Below, one piece after another: positions 8,431 to 17,454 of a stretch of DNA of 64,000 nucleotides (positions are counted from its first letter, which is position 1; the number at the start of each line of letters is the position of its first letter). Location: positions 124,001-188,000 of the forward strand of contig NZ_NIHD01000008.1 in assembly GCF_002806975.1 (NCBI RefSeq), in the 5' to 3' direction. The notes below the pieces were generated by a model that was given only the letters and a program-made list of their open reading frames with translations, had not been told where the DNA came from and did no database searches. Origin of the DNA: Marinobacter aromaticivorans (GTDB taxonomy: Bacteria; Pseudomonadota; Gammaproteobacteria; Pseudomonadales; Oleiphilaceae). The position numbers were made by a program, and so were the translations under genes.

Positions 8431-9771
8431 GTGAGCAACACCACCCAAACCGCCAGCCTCCCGCGCCAGCTCTTCAACATGACCTGGCCCATGCTGTTTG
8501 GCGCGCTCTCACTGATGACATTCCAGCTCGCCGACAGCGCCTTCATCGGCCAGCTGGGCCGGGATCCGCTGGCAGCACTGGGTTTCACACTGCCCATGCA
8601 ACAGCTCATCATAGGACTGCAGGTAGGCCTGGGTATTGCCACCACCGCCATCATTTCGCGGACACTGGGGCTGGGTGACGAACTCCGGGCGTTCCGGCTG
8701 GGTGGACTGGTCATCACCGTGGGCGGCACACTGGTATTTGTACTCTGTGTCGGCCTGTGGCTCCTGCAAAGCCCGATCATGACCGCGCTGGGCGCGGACG
8801 ACACCCTGCTCCCGCTGGTGCGCAGCTACTGGGTACCCTGGCTGATCTCCGCCTGGATCGGCGCTGCCCTCTACTTCGGTTACAGCATCTGCCGCTCCCA
8901 TGGCGACACCAAACTACCCGGCTACATGATGGTAGCCACCAGCCTTTCCAACATTGCCCTGGACCCCTTGTATATCTTTGTTTTTGATTGGGGGCTGCCC
9001 GGCGCCGCCTGGGCCACCGTAACCTCCTTCGGAATCGGCTGCCTGTTTATTTACCCGAAACTGCTCAGGCGTGGCTGGGCCCGCTTCGATCTTCGTGAAC
9101 TCGCCCTGGGACGCGCCCTCAAACAACTCAACAGCATTATGGCGCCTGCCATGGTCAGCCAGCTTATGCCGCCCGTTTCCGCCATGCTGGCAACCGCCAT
9201 GGTTGCCGGCTTTGGCTCGGCCGCCGTTGCCGCCTGGGGCCTGGGTACACGCCTGGAGTTTTTCTCCATTGTGGTGGTGCTCGCACTCACCATGTCCATG
9301 CCACCAATGATCGGCCGCATGCTGGGCGCCGGCGACATAGAACAGATCCGCAAGCTGGTGCGGATAGCAGTGCGTTTTGTGGTGGGCTGGCAACTGGCCA
9401 TTGGCCTGCTCTGGCTGATTGCCTCCGGCCTTGTCTCCGATCTGTTCACCAGTGATCAGCAGGTGCAGGACATTCTGGGGGCTTATCTTATACGGGTGCC
9501 GCTCAGCTACAGCGGCCTTGGGGTGTGCATGCTGATGGTGTCTGTGTGCAACGCCCTGGGCCTGGCCCTGCGGGCACTGCTGGTTTCCGCATTGCGGCTG
9601 TTCCTGTGTTTTCTGCCTCTGCTGTGGCTGGGCGGCCAGCTCAATGGCATCCATGGCCTGATAAGCGGCGCCCTGGTGGGCAACCTGCTCGCCGGCATCA
9701 TGGCTTACAGTTTCTATCGCACCGGTATGAAGCAGCTCCGGCAAAAACCAATGACATCAGGCAAAGCGTGA
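8431..9771 (+). CDS. MATE family efflux transporter
   Basis: 446 residues with about twelve membrane helices, the normal size for MATE (NorM/DinF-like) exporters, which use a sodium or proton gradient to expel cationic drugs. The start of the transporter reads LFNMTWPMLFGALSLMTFQLAD; the repeat-half pattern, with a second MAPAMVSQLMPPVSA segment near residue 235, supports the family. The start is a GTG. Its 3' end overlaps that of the convergent thioesterase gene by 15 bases. Substrate unknown. Confidence 0.88.
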   Translation: MSNTTQTASLPRQLFNMTWPMLFGALSLMTFQLADSAFIGQLGRDPLAALGFTLPMQQLIIGLQVGLGIATTAIISRTLGLGDELRAFRLGGLVITVGGTLVFVLCVGLWLLQSPIMTALGADDTLLPLVRSYWVPWLISAWIGAALYFGYSICRSHGDTKLPGYMMVATSLSNIALDPLYIFVFDWGLPGAAWATVTSFGIGCLFIYPKLLRRGWARFDLRELALGRALKQLNSIMAPAMVSQLMPPVSAMLATAMVAGFGSAAVAAWGLGTRLEFFSIVVVLALTMSMPPMIGRMLGAGDIEQIRKLVRIAVRFVVGWQLAIGLLWLIASGLVSDLFTSDQQVQDILGAYLIRVPLSYSGLGVCMLMVSVCNALGLALRALLVSALRLFLCFLPLLWLGGQLNGIHGLISGALVGNLLAGIMAYSFYRTGMKQLRQKPMTSGKA

Positions 9772-10251
9772 CCGGAAGCTTTCCGGCATTGGGATGACCT
9801 TCTTTTGGCGATAGTCAAAAAACACGAATCCGTACTTGGCCAGGGCAACAGGCTGGCCACTCTCAACCTTGGTTACCCGGAACACAAAATCGCCGCCGTA
9901 TTTATTGAAATCCATCACCCCCACCTCAAAGCGCAGCATTTCGGGGAAGAAGGATTCCGACTGATACATGGTGGCCAGATCGGTAACAATAATGCCTTCA
10001 CCACTGCCGTCGCCCTCCGGGGTGCCGTAATGGATCAGAAACTGGGCACGCGCTTCCGAGAGCATCGAAACCAACGCATCGTTACCCAGGTGATTGGCGC
10101 TGTTGATATCGGTGGTTCGAACCTGCATAAGGGTTTCAAAGCAGAACACATCATCGGGGAATGAAAGCTTGATTCGGGCCACGTCTGGTACCTGTCTGGC
10201 AAAGTGTCGGGTGCGGCAACGGATGATACTCTCTTGTGCGAAGGTGTTCAT
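9757..10251 (-). CDS. Hotdog-fold acyl-CoA thioesterase (4HBT family)
   Basis: 164 residues. The segment TLMQVRTTDINSANHLGN has the spacing of 4HBT-type thioesterases, with an asparagine/aspartate-bearing helix, and FEVGVMDFNKYGGDFVFRV matches the later hotdog strands. It is expected to hydrolyse an acyl-CoA thioester in the cytoplasm. About 25 residues precede the domain, and no strong ribosome-binding site supports ATG 10251, so the true start may lie a little further in. It is divergent from the NUDIX-MBL gene. Confidence 0.75.
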   Translation of the reverse strand: MNTFAQESIIRCRTRHFARQVPDVARIKLSFPDDVFCFETLMQVRTTDINSANHLGNDALVSMLSEARAQFLIHYGTPEGDGSGEGIIVTDLATMYQSESFFPEMLRFEVGVMDFNKYGGDFVFRVTKVESGQPVALAKYGFVFFDYRQKKVIPMPESFRSRFA

Positions 10252-10388
10252 CCCAAGATCTTGTGACAGAAATCGGTTATCGTCAGTGAGGGTCTTTTGG
10301 CATTGTATTCGGCTTTGCGCGTCAGGTTTGGCCCACGCGCAGGATGTAGCGGTAAGCGGAGGTTACGGTTTTGAACAATAAAGGCTCT

Positions 10389-12026
10389 ATGGACATTCGC
10401 CCGGCAGCCACTCTGGCACTGGTGCGGGATACCCCCAGTGGCATTGAGATACTGCTGTTACAGCGCACCTGGGATGCGGTATTTTTACCCGGCTATTATG
10501 TTTTCCCCGGCGGTGCGGTAGATCAGAAAGAATCCCGTGGCCGCTCCCATGCTGCGGGCCTGGCAGACACCGAAATCAGCCATACCATGAGCCTGAGCGA
10601 AGGCGGAGCGGACTACATGCTGGCAGCCATTCGCGAGTGCTTTGAAGAAGCCGGCGTACTGATTGCCGTTGATGCAGACAGGCGCCTTATCGGCGGCGAC
10701 CACCCCGCCCACGACGACCGCAAGGCGGTATTCCGGGGAGAACTCTCCCTCGCCGGGCTGTGCCGGCGCCATCAACTCACCATTCCCCTGGACAGACTGG
10801 CGTACCTGAGCCACTGGATTACACCCCCCGGCCCCCCCCGGCGCTTTGATACCCGTTTTTTTGTGACCACAGCACCGGAGAACCAGTACGTAAGCCATGA
10901 CGGAGAGGAAACCATAGATCATCTGTGGATCAGCCCGGCCCAGGCGCTGGAAGAACATCGTGCCGGTGAGCGCCTGATGACATTACCAACCGTGAGAACG
11001 CTGCGGGTTCTGCGGGACTTTGACAACGTTGAATCCCTGATGCGCTATGCCTGGGCCAACCCGCCCGAACCCTACCCGAGCGAGCCCTGGCCGGCCATCC
11101 GGCGTGGCAAGGCGGTGGTTCTGGAGCCAGATTCGCCGGCCTACGATGAAGCTGTGAAGCTGGATCCGGAGGGTGAAGGCCGCACCAAAGCCGAGATTAT
11201 TCCCGGCGAGCCTGTTGAAGTTGCTGCGGGTGTGATCCGCCTTACGGCACCCAACCCCGGTGTGATGACCGGCCCGGGCACCAACACCTACATTCTGGGC
11301 AGCGAGCGCTTTACCGTGCTCGATCCGGGGCCTGACCATGCGGGGCACATTGAGCGTATTCTGGAGATAACGGGAGGAAAGATTGATTCGGTGGTGGTTA
11401 CTCATACCCATCTGGATCATTCCCCGGGCACCCGCACGCTCAAGGATAAAACCGGGTGCCTGGTTTATGGCCGGGCTGCACCGGCCGGGGCCTCGCAGGA
11501 CCAGAAGTTTGCCCCGGATGAACAGCCAGAGCATGGCGACCTGATCAAAACCGATGCGGGCATGCTCAAGGCACTGCACACCCCGGGGCACGCGTCCAAC
11601 CACCTGTGTTTTCTGCTGCTGGATCAGGAGCTGCTGTTTTCTGGGGACCACATCATGCAGGGCTCAACCGTGGTGATAAATCCGCCCGACGGCGACATGA
11701 AAGCCTATCTGGAATCGCTCTATGACTTGCTGGCGGAGCCGATCCGGTTCATTGCCCCCGCCCACGGCTTTCTCATGGGCCAGCCGGAAACCATCATCGA
11801 CTACCTGATCACCCACCGCCTGGCGCGGGAGCACAAGATTGCAAAGGCTCTCGACAAACTGTCGCCCGTGAGTCTGAAAGATCTCACCGGCAAGGCCTAT
11901 GGCGATGTGCCAGCGGCCATTCACGGCGTCGCCGCCCGATCCGCACTGGCCCACCTGCTGAAACTGCAAGCCGATGGCCGGGCCCGGCAGAAAAACGGGC
12001 TTTGGCAGTCAACGCCGGCCACCTGA
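10389..12026 (+). CDS. NUDIX hydrolase fused to metallo-beta-lactamase-fold hydrolase (LACTB2-like)
   Basis: 545 residues. ATG 10389 is preceded by AAAGG; a TTG 18 bases upstream is weaker. Residues about 1-230 are a NUDIX domain of the NUDT19 type, with the box end RECFEEAGVLI. Residues about 265-545 are a metallo-beta-lactamase domain with THTHLDHSPG, a later HTPGHASNHLCF, GDHIMQG and a C-terminal winged-helix-like stretch as in LACTB2. The first half probably cleaves a CoA- or nucleotide-type pyrophosphate. The second is a two-metal hydrolase whose relatives act on RNA or on thioesters. Both active sites look complete, which suggests a bifunctional enzyme, but the substrate is unknown. Confidence 0.85.
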   Translation: MDIRPAATLALVRDTPSGIEILLLQRTWDAVFLPGYYVFPGGAVDQKESRGRSHAAGLADTEISHTMSLSEGGADYMLAAIRECFEEAGVLIAVDADRRLIGGDHPAHDDRKAVFRGELSLAGLCRRHQLTIPLDRLAYLSHWITPPGPPRRFDTRFFVTTAPENQYVSHDGEETIDHLWISPAQALEEHRAGERLMTLPTVRTLRVLRDFDNVESLMRYAWANPPEPYPSEPWPAIRRGKAVVLEPDSPAYDEAVKLDPEGEGRTKAEIIPGEPVEVAAGVIRLTAPNPGVMTGPGTNTYILGSERFTVLDPGPDHAGHIERILEITGGKIDSVVVTHTHLDHSPGTRTLKDKTGCLVYGRAAPAGASQDQKFAPDEQPEHGDLIKTDAGMLKALHTPGHASNHLCFLLLDQELLFSGDHIMQGSTVVINPPDGDMKAYLESLYDLLAEPIRFIAPAHGFLMGQPETIIDYLITHRLAREHKIAKALDKLSPVSLKDLTGKAYGDVPAAIHGVAARSALAHLLKLQADGRARQKNGLWQSTPAT

Positions 12027-12044
12027 ATCCCCGCGGCATTGTCA

Positions 12045-12082
12045 CCGGCAGAGACCCGGCGCATCTGCCGGCTGCTATTTTT
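12045..12082 (+). terminator. Rho-independent terminator after the NUDIX-MBL gene
   Basis: CCGGCAGA (12045-12052) pairs with TCTGCCGG (12064-12071), followed by CTGCTATTTTTT. The T-run overlaps the last codons and stop of the convergent Pmp3 gene. Confidence 0.75.
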
Positions 12083-12233
12083 TGGCGATAATGTACACCG
12101 CGTGCACAATGCCGGGGATGTAGCCCAGAATGGTCAGCAGTATGTTGATCCAGAAATGCTTTCCGATACCAACCTGCAGAAAAACACCCAGCGGTGGTAA
12201 CAGAATCGCAATAAGAATTCGCAAAAGATCCAT
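12075..12233 (-). CDS. Pmp3/YqaE family membrane proteolipid
   Basis: 52 residues from the methionine of MDLLRILIAILLPPLGV; longer upstream starts add non-family sequence. Two membrane helices and the signature LLPPLGVFLQVG plus ILLTILGYIPGIVHAVYII identify the UPF0057/Pmp3 family, small inner-membrane proteins linked to salt and membrane-potential stress (family knowledge). It is a lone gene, convergent with the NUDIX-MBL gene. Confidence 0.92.
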   Translation of the reverse strand: MDLLRILIAILLPPLGVFLQVGIGKHFWINILLTILGYIPGIVHAVYIIAKK

Positions 12234-12410
12234 ATTGTTTGCTCCGTTTGTCGGATATAACGAAACTGACGCAAGCCACAACAGTACTATTCATGGCCGT
12301 TTTGTTTATGACGACATCATGAAAATGGCATTAAACCTGTGTTATCGCCATATTCATGGCCATTACCCGACCTTTATCCTTGGGCCCTTACTACTGACCC
12401 GCGAGGAATC

Positions 12411-13766
12411 ATGCTGTTTTCCCGGTTGCAAACCCTGACCAACACCTGGTTTTTTCTGAGCCTGCTGCTTGTCCTGCCGACTCTTGCCATGGCCGAGTCA
12501 TCTGTGGCCAAAACCGAAGCAACGCTCACCCGCGAGGTTATGCTGGCGGAGCTGGCAGAAGATGAAAGCGTTGAAGACGTGGAGCAGTCCAAACCTCTGC
12601 GAAAGGCTGACGGTGCGCAGACGCCCCTGGCCGGTTCCACGCCGGAAAAACCGGCGCCAGCGGCTGAGCCCGCGTCAAAGGCTCAGCCCAGGCTCATGCC
12701 GAAAAAGGTCGCGCCCAATATTGATCTGAAAGACATTGCGCCTGCCCCTGCGCCCGAGCACCAGACGCAATCAGCACCCGGTCCCCGGAACGAGAAACCG
12801 CAGCGCCCCGACAACCTGGTTCTGCTCGATAGCGAAGTCCTGCCCGGCACCTCGACCCGTCTGGGCTGGTCTTCCGGCATCCAGATTGCCGGCCTGTCTC
12901 AACCCACGCCGGTACTGGTGGTCAACGGGGCCAATGCCGGCCCGATGCTGTGCCTGACCAGCACCATTCACGGTGACGAACTTAACGGTATAGAGATAAT
13001 CCGCCAGACCATGTACGACCTGGACCCGGCGAAGCTGAGCGGCAGTGTGGTCGGCATTCCCATAGTGAACCTGCCGGGTTTCGAGCAGGGCAGCCGTTAC
13101 CTGCCGGACCGCCGCGACCTGAACCGGCACTTCCCGGGCAGCGCAAATGGCAGCCTGGCGGACCGGATCGCCCATTCACTTTTCGAAAACATAATCCTGC
13201 ACTGCGACATGCTGGTGGATATTCACACCGGTTCTCTGAAGCGAACCAACCTGCCGCAGCTGCGTGCTGATATGAACAACCCCGAAGTGGCAGAATTTAC
13301 CCGGGGCTTCGACCGCATGGCCGTGGTGCATAGCAGTGGATCGCCCGGGATGTTGCGCACCGCCGCCGTTAATGCCGGCATTCGGGCGGTAACCCTGGAA
13401 GCCGGTGAGTCCCACCGCATTCAGCAACACCAGATCAATGCCGGCGTAAACAGCCTGGTCAGCCTGATGGACAAGCAGGGCATGATTTCCCGCATGTTTG
13501 TCTGGGGCGACCCGGAGCCGGTGTATTACGATTCAGCCTGGGTGCGGGCAAACCACGGCGGCATCCTGTTCAGCAAAGTCAAACTGGGCGCAAAGGTTTC
13601 CAGGGGGCAGGTTCTCGGCTACGTCTCGGACCCGATCACCAACGCCCAGCACCCCATCCACTCCAGCAGCGACGGCCGGGTCATCGGTATGGCAGTGGAT
13701 CAGGTCGTGATGGCCGGTTTTGCCGCTTATCACATAGGTACGGAGGCAAAAGTCCCAGGAGAATAG
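12411..13766 (+). CDS. Exported succinylglutamate desuccinylase/aspartoacylase-type M14 protein
   Basis: 451 residues from ATG 12411, which has a GAGGA site in front. A signal peptide (WFFLSLLLVLPTLAMA) is followed by about 110 residues of Pro/Ala/Lys/Glu-rich linker, then an AstE/AspA-type zinc hydrolase domain. Zinc and catalytic motifs are HGDELNG (His and Glu), DIHTG and LEAGES. A barrel-sandwich tail (GILFSKVKLGAKVSRGQVLGYV, spread over residues about 385-410) is also typical. It probably cleaves an N-acyl or amide bond in the periplasm. The long linker and export signal are unlike cytoplasmic AstE; the substrate is unknown. Confidence 0.85.
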   Translation: MLFSRLQTLTNTWFFLSLLLVLPTLAMAESSVAKTEATLTREVMLAELAEDESVEDVEQSKPLRKADGAQTPLAGSTPEKPAPAAEPASKAQPRLMPKKVAPNIDLKDIAPAPAPEHQTQSAPGPRNEKPQRPDNLVLLDSEVLPGTSTRLGWSSGIQIAGLSQPTPVLVVNGANAGPMLCLTSTIHGDELNGIEIIRQTMYDLDPAKLSGSVVGIPIVNLPGFEQGSRYLPDRRDLNRHFPGSANGSLADRIAHSLFENIILHCDMLVDIHTGSLKRTNLPQLRADMNNPEVAEFTRGFDRMAVVHSSGSPGMLRTAAVNAGIRAVTLEAGESHRIQQHQINAGVNSLVSLMDKQGMISRMFVWGDPEPVYYDSAWVRANHGGILFSKVKLGAKVSRGQVLGYVSDPITNAQHPIHSSSDGRVIGMAVDQVVMAGFAAYHIGTEAKVPGE

Positions 13767-13812
13767 TATCCTATCGTTTTTGCGCGTTTGCGAATGATCG
13801 AAGGGAGCCGAA

Positions 13813-14751
13813 GTGTCTGCAGAAATCCGTCCAGCCAGGTCCGCTGCGCTTACCTACGCAGGCCTGGTTCTGACACCACTGTTCTGGGCTGGCAATGCCG
13901 TTGTAGCGCGGGGCACGGTTGACAGTATTCCGCCCCTCTCCATGGCGTTCTGGCGCTGGGTCATTGCACTCGCCATTTTGCTGCCTTTTGCCATGCCCGG
14001 TATTCTGCGAAACCTCCGTGTAATCCGTGAGCACCTTGGCTCCATGGTGGTGCTTGCCACCTTCAGCGTGGGCGCCTTCAACTCATTGCTGTACGTTGCG
14101 GCGGTGACCACCACAGCAACCAACATAGCGCTGATCAACGCCACCATTCCCATCTTCGTGTCCCTGCTGGCATGGATCATCCTCGGAGACCGCACCCGGC
14201 CCATTCAGGCACTGGGGATTGCCCTGGCGATTCTTGGCATTCTTGCGGTGGTGGCACGGGGGGATATATCGGTACTCACCGGCTTGCAGGCCCAGCCGGG
14301 AGATCTGATCATGGTGGCGGCCGTGTTCAGCTGGGGCCTGTTTTCCGTGTTATTGCGACGCCAGGCGGTGCCCTTGCCCGGGTTCACCTTCCTCAGTACC
14401 CAGATACTGCTGGGCACACTGGTTATCCTGCCGTTTTATCTGGCTGATCTGCTGTTTTTCTCGGGCGGCTTTGAGCTGACCCGGGAAACGGCAATGCCAC
14501 TGGCTTATTTCGCAATCTTCCCGGGAATCCTGGCTTACGCGTGCTGGAACTATGCCGTACACAGTATAGGGCCGTCCCGCGCGGCTATTTTCATTTACCT
14601 GACACCGGTCTTTGCTGCAATTCTGGCCAGCATTTTTCTTGGGGAATCTCTGGGGCAGTTTCACATCATTGGCGGAATGTTGATCCTCGTCGGGCTGGTT
14701 CTGGCGACCCGGGCAGGCCGACCGATCCCGGAATACAGAAAATTATCCTGA
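13813..14751 (+). CDS. EamA/DMT family transporter
   Basis: 312 residues, ten predicted membrane helices in two EamA repeats, with the typical PLFWAGNAVVARG start and AIFIYLTPVFAAILASIFLGE in the second repeat. It starts with GTG preceded by GAAGGGAG. Such inner-membrane proteins export amino acids or other small metabolites, but the substrate cannot be predicted. It follows the aspartoacylase-like gene by 46 bases and is followed by a small exported protein after 21 bases, so co-transcription is possible. Confidence 0.85.
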   Translation: MSAEIRPARSAALTYAGLVLTPLFWAGNAVVARGTVDSIPPLSMAFWRWVIALAILLPFAMPGILRNLRVIREHLGSMVVLATFSVGAFNSLLYVAAVTTTATNIALINATIPIFVSLLAWIILGDRTRPIQALGIALAILGILAVVARGDISVLTGLQAQPGDLIMVAAVFSWGLFSVLLRRQAVPLPGFTFLSTQILLGTLVILPFYLADLLFFSGGFELTRETAMPLAYFAIFPGILAYACWNYAVHSIGPSRAAIFIYLTPVFAAILASIFLGESLGQFHIIGGMLILVGLVLATRAGRPIPEYRKLS

Positions 14752-14772
14752 GAAATCCATAAGGAGCCTTCC

Positions 14773-15156
14773 ATGCTCAAGAAGTTCACCTTCACCTTGC
14801 ACCATGACACGCACTGGTCCCCGCTGCTGGCATTGCTGCTAATGGTGGTTTTTTCGACAGCAAACGCCCAGAGCAGCGGTTCCACCCCTGTTGAAACTCC
14901 CAACGCCATTAAAAACACGGGCTCTGCCGGGGGCGCAACCACAAATGCTGCCGGTGCGTCCTCTGCAAACAGCTCGGGCCTTTGCGAGCGCCCGGAACAG
15001 TGGCTATACGCCGAGACTTACGAAAAAGGTGAGCTGACGTTCCACGGCAGCAAGGTATGGAAAGCCCTGAAGACAACCAAGGGAGATATGCCGGGGATGA
15101 ACACGCCACCTTTCTGGGAGGCTGTTGATGATCATTGTTCAATGGCGGATCAGTAG
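14773..15156 (+). CDS. Small exported protein with CBM5/12-like C-terminal domain
   Basis: 127 residues. A signal peptide ends near STANAQ, followed by a Ser/Thr/Gly/Ala-rich linker and a compact C-terminal domain of about 55 residues framed by two cysteines (CERPEQW to DDHC). The pattern of tryptophans and tyrosines (W-Y-Y-GELTFHG-KVWKA-G-P-FW) recalls the chitin-binding fold CBM5/12. A role in binding polysaccharide at the cell surface is an inference; no catalytic domain is attached. A clear AAGGAG precedes ATG 14773. It ends one base before the stop of the convergent aminotransferase gene. Confidence 0.6.
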   Translation: MLKKFTFTLHHDTHWSPLLALLLMVVFSTANAQSSGSTPVETPNAIKNTGSAGGATTNAAGASSANSSGLCERPEQWLYAETYEKGELTFHGSKVWKALKTTKGDMPGMNTPPFWEAVDDHCSMADQ

Positions 15157-15157
15157 C

Positions 15158-16345
15158 TCAGCGGTTACCCGGCAAAGCCGCTTCAATGCGCCGCAGCACC
15201 TCGGCCAGTACCGCCCTGGGGCAGCCGATGTTAAGCCGCATAAAGCCGCTGCCCTGTTCACCAAATGAGATGCCGGGGCTCAGACCCACACCGGCATCCT
15301 CTACGAAGAAACGTTTCAGGGCCGCATCATTCAGCCCGAGGCTGCGGCAATCGAGCCACATCAGGTAGGTACCATCCGGCGCCCGGGTCCGGATACCAGG
15401 CAAGCGGGTATTAACCGCTTCCACAACATAATCCCGGTTCGCCTGCAGATACGCCATCAGTTCGTCCAGCCAGGATGCACCATGACGGTATCCGGCTTCG
15501 AAGCCGACAACACTGAAGGGATTACACTGCGGCAGGTGCATGGAATCAAACACCGCCTTGATGGCATTGCGCTGTTCCCGGTCCGGAACCACAAGTGCAG
15601 ACAGCCCGAGCCCCGGTATGTTGAAGCTTTTGCTCGGAGCAATAGCCGTGACCAGTGCATCATCGGGTCCGGCCAGTGTTGCCAGCACCCGGTGCCGGGG
15701 CTTGTCAGTGAAGGCAAGGTCGCAATGGATTTCGTCGGAGATAATGGTCAGGCCATGGCGGCGGGCGATATCCAGAATCGTTTTCAGTTCCTGTTCCGAC
15801 CAGATACGCCCTACCGGATTATGAGGCGAACACAGTATCAGCAGCTTCGCGTCAGGGCGGGCGGCGCAGGCCTCCAGATGCTCAAAGTCCATCCGGTAGT
15901 GCCCGCTGGCATCGTCGCACACCAGCGGGTTCTCGATCACCACCCGGCCACTGAGGCGAACCGCCGTGAAGAACGGCGGATACACAGGCGGCTGCACAAT
16001 CACCCCTTCCCCCGGCGCAGCATAGGCCATACACGCCGCGTGCAGGGATGGCACAACGCCCGGCGCCATCACAATCCAGTCACGCTGAATCTCCCAGCCA
16101 TGGCGTTCAAGAAACCAGTCCGTCATGGACCGGAACAGGCTCTCCGGAAACAGCGTATAACCATAAGCGGGATGGGCTGCCCGCTCGGTCAGAGCCCGGG
16201 TGACCGCCTCCGGGGCGGCAAAATCCATATCCGCTATCCATACCGGGATGACGTCCTCACGACCGAAAACCGCCTTGCGGGCCTCAAACTTTACCGAACA
16301 GGTATTGTCACGGCTAAAATGCTGATCAAACGGGCTAGTCACAGG
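15158..16345 (-). CDS. MalY/PatB family PLP-dependent cystathionine beta-lyase-type aminotransferase
   Basis: 395 residues from GTG 16345, which has GGAG seven bases upstream; a farther ATG at 16408 would add 21 residues. Fold-type I PLP enzyme. Family features are FGREDVIPVWIADMDF near the start, CSPHNPVGRIW, SDEIHCDLAF and the Schiff-base lysine in SKSFNIPGLG. Members cleave C-S bonds of cystathionine or cysteine conjugates (family knowledge). It is divergent from the AEC transporter gene, with about 200 bases between start codons. Confidence 0.9.
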   Translation of the reverse strand, partial: PVTSPFDQHFSRDNTCSVKFEARKAVFGREDVIPVWIADMDFAAPEAVTRALTERAAHPAYGYTLFPESLFRSMTDWFLERHGWEIQRDWIVMAPGVVPSLHAACMAYAAPGEGVIVQPPVYPPFFTAVRLSGRVVIENPLVCDDASGHYRMDFEHLEACAARPDAKLLILCSPHNPVGRIWSEQELKTILDIARRHGLTIISDEIHCDLAFTDKPRHRVLATLAGPDDALVTAIAPSKSFNIPGLGLSALVVPDREQRNAIKAVFDSMHLPQCNPFSVVGFEAGYRHGASWLDELMAYLQANRDYVVEAVNTRLPGIRTRAPDGTYLMWLDCRSLGLNDAALKRFFVEDAGVGLSPGISFGEQGSGFMRLNIGCPRAVLAEVLRRIEAALPGNR

Positions 16346-16549
16346 TGAACTCCACAACCGGTTGGCAACAGGGCAACTCCGGTTATTGTGAGTGGCTATG
16401 GCCACCACCGCAACCGGTCGGTCGCTTTCAGGGTACGGGCATTCTGCTTTGGTCGAACGGAATGCAATAATGCTTGCCGGATTACCCCGGTACTTGCGAA
16501 CCTAACGGTTTGTCTGCGAAAAACCACCCGGCGCCTGTTGGAGTATTCA

Positions 16550-17437
16550 ATGATTGCCCAGATCCTTGCCACGCTGTTACCGGTGTTTCTCATTGCCGGC
16601 TGTGGTGCCTTGTACGGCCGGTTTCGTACGCCGGATATCCGTGGTCTGAACGTCCTGAACATGGAACTGTTTGTCCCCATGCTGGTGTTTGCGGTGCTGG
16701 CCGACCAGCAGGCGCCGCTGCAGGATTACGCCAGGCTGGCACTGGCCGCGACCGTTGTTGTTCTGGGCTCGGGCCTTGTGCTGTACCCACTGGCACGGGT
16801 TCTGAGCCTGAACCTGAAAACCTTTCTGCCACCCATGATGTTCAATAACTCGGGCAACATGGGTCTTCCACTGCTGGTTCTGGCCTTCGGGGAAGCGGCG
16901 CTGCCCGCGGCTGTTGTGCTGTTTATTGTGGAAATGCTGCTGCACTTTTCCGTGGGGCTGTATATGCTGGATCCTCATACCTCCATCATGCAGCGCCTGA
17001 AGCTTCCCATAGTGTTTGCCAGTATTGCGGGCCTGGCCGTTAACCTTGGCGGCGTAACCCTGCCCGACTGGCTGCTGCAGACCCTCAACATGCTCGGGGA
17101 AGTCTGTATTCCGCTTATGCTGTTCGCGCTGGGGGTGAGAATGCTGGATATTGACTTCAGTGACTGGAAGCTGGGCATGCTTGGCGCCATTGCCTGCCCG
17201 GCCAGTGGTCTGCTGTTGGCCTGGCCGATGATTGCGTTGCTGGACCTGCCCGGGCTTCAAGTTGCCTCACTCTGGGTATTTGCGGCCCTGCCTCCGGCGG
17301 TGCTCAATTACATGGTTGCGGAGCAGTACCAACAGGAGCCCCATAAGGTGGCGTCTCTCGTATTACTGGGTAATCTGGGCAGCCTCGTTGTTATGCCCAT
17401 TGTGCTTGGGGTGGTTTTTGCTGCCGGCTATATCTGA
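16550..17437 (+). CDS. AEC (auxin efflux carrier) family transporter
   Basis: 295 residues from ATG 16550, preceded by TTGGAG; the longer upstream frame is not family-like. About ten membrane helices are seen. Typical features are LLPVFLIAGCGALYGRF at the start and the central NNSGNMGLPL motif with FGEAAL. Relatives are inner-membrane exporters or uptake carriers of organic acids such as malate; the substrate here is unknown. The prenyltransferase gene follows by 17 bases, so an operon is likely. Confidence 0.88.
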   Translation: MIAQILATLLPVFLIAGCGALYGRFRTPDIRGLNVLNMELFVPMLVFAVLADQQAPLQDYARLALAATVVVLGSGLVLYPLARVLSLNLKTFLPPMMFNNSGNMGLPLLVLAFGEAALPAAVVLFIVEMLLHFSVGLYMLDPHTSIMQRLKLPIVFASIAGLAVNLGGVTLPDWLLQTLNMLGEVCIPLMLFALGVRMLDIDFSDWKLGMLGAIACPASGLLLAWPMIALLDLPGLQVASLWVFAALPPAVLNYMVAEQYQQEPHKVASLVLLGNLGSLVVMPIVLGVVFAAGYI

Positions 17438-17454
17438 ACCGGAGGAAACGACGA

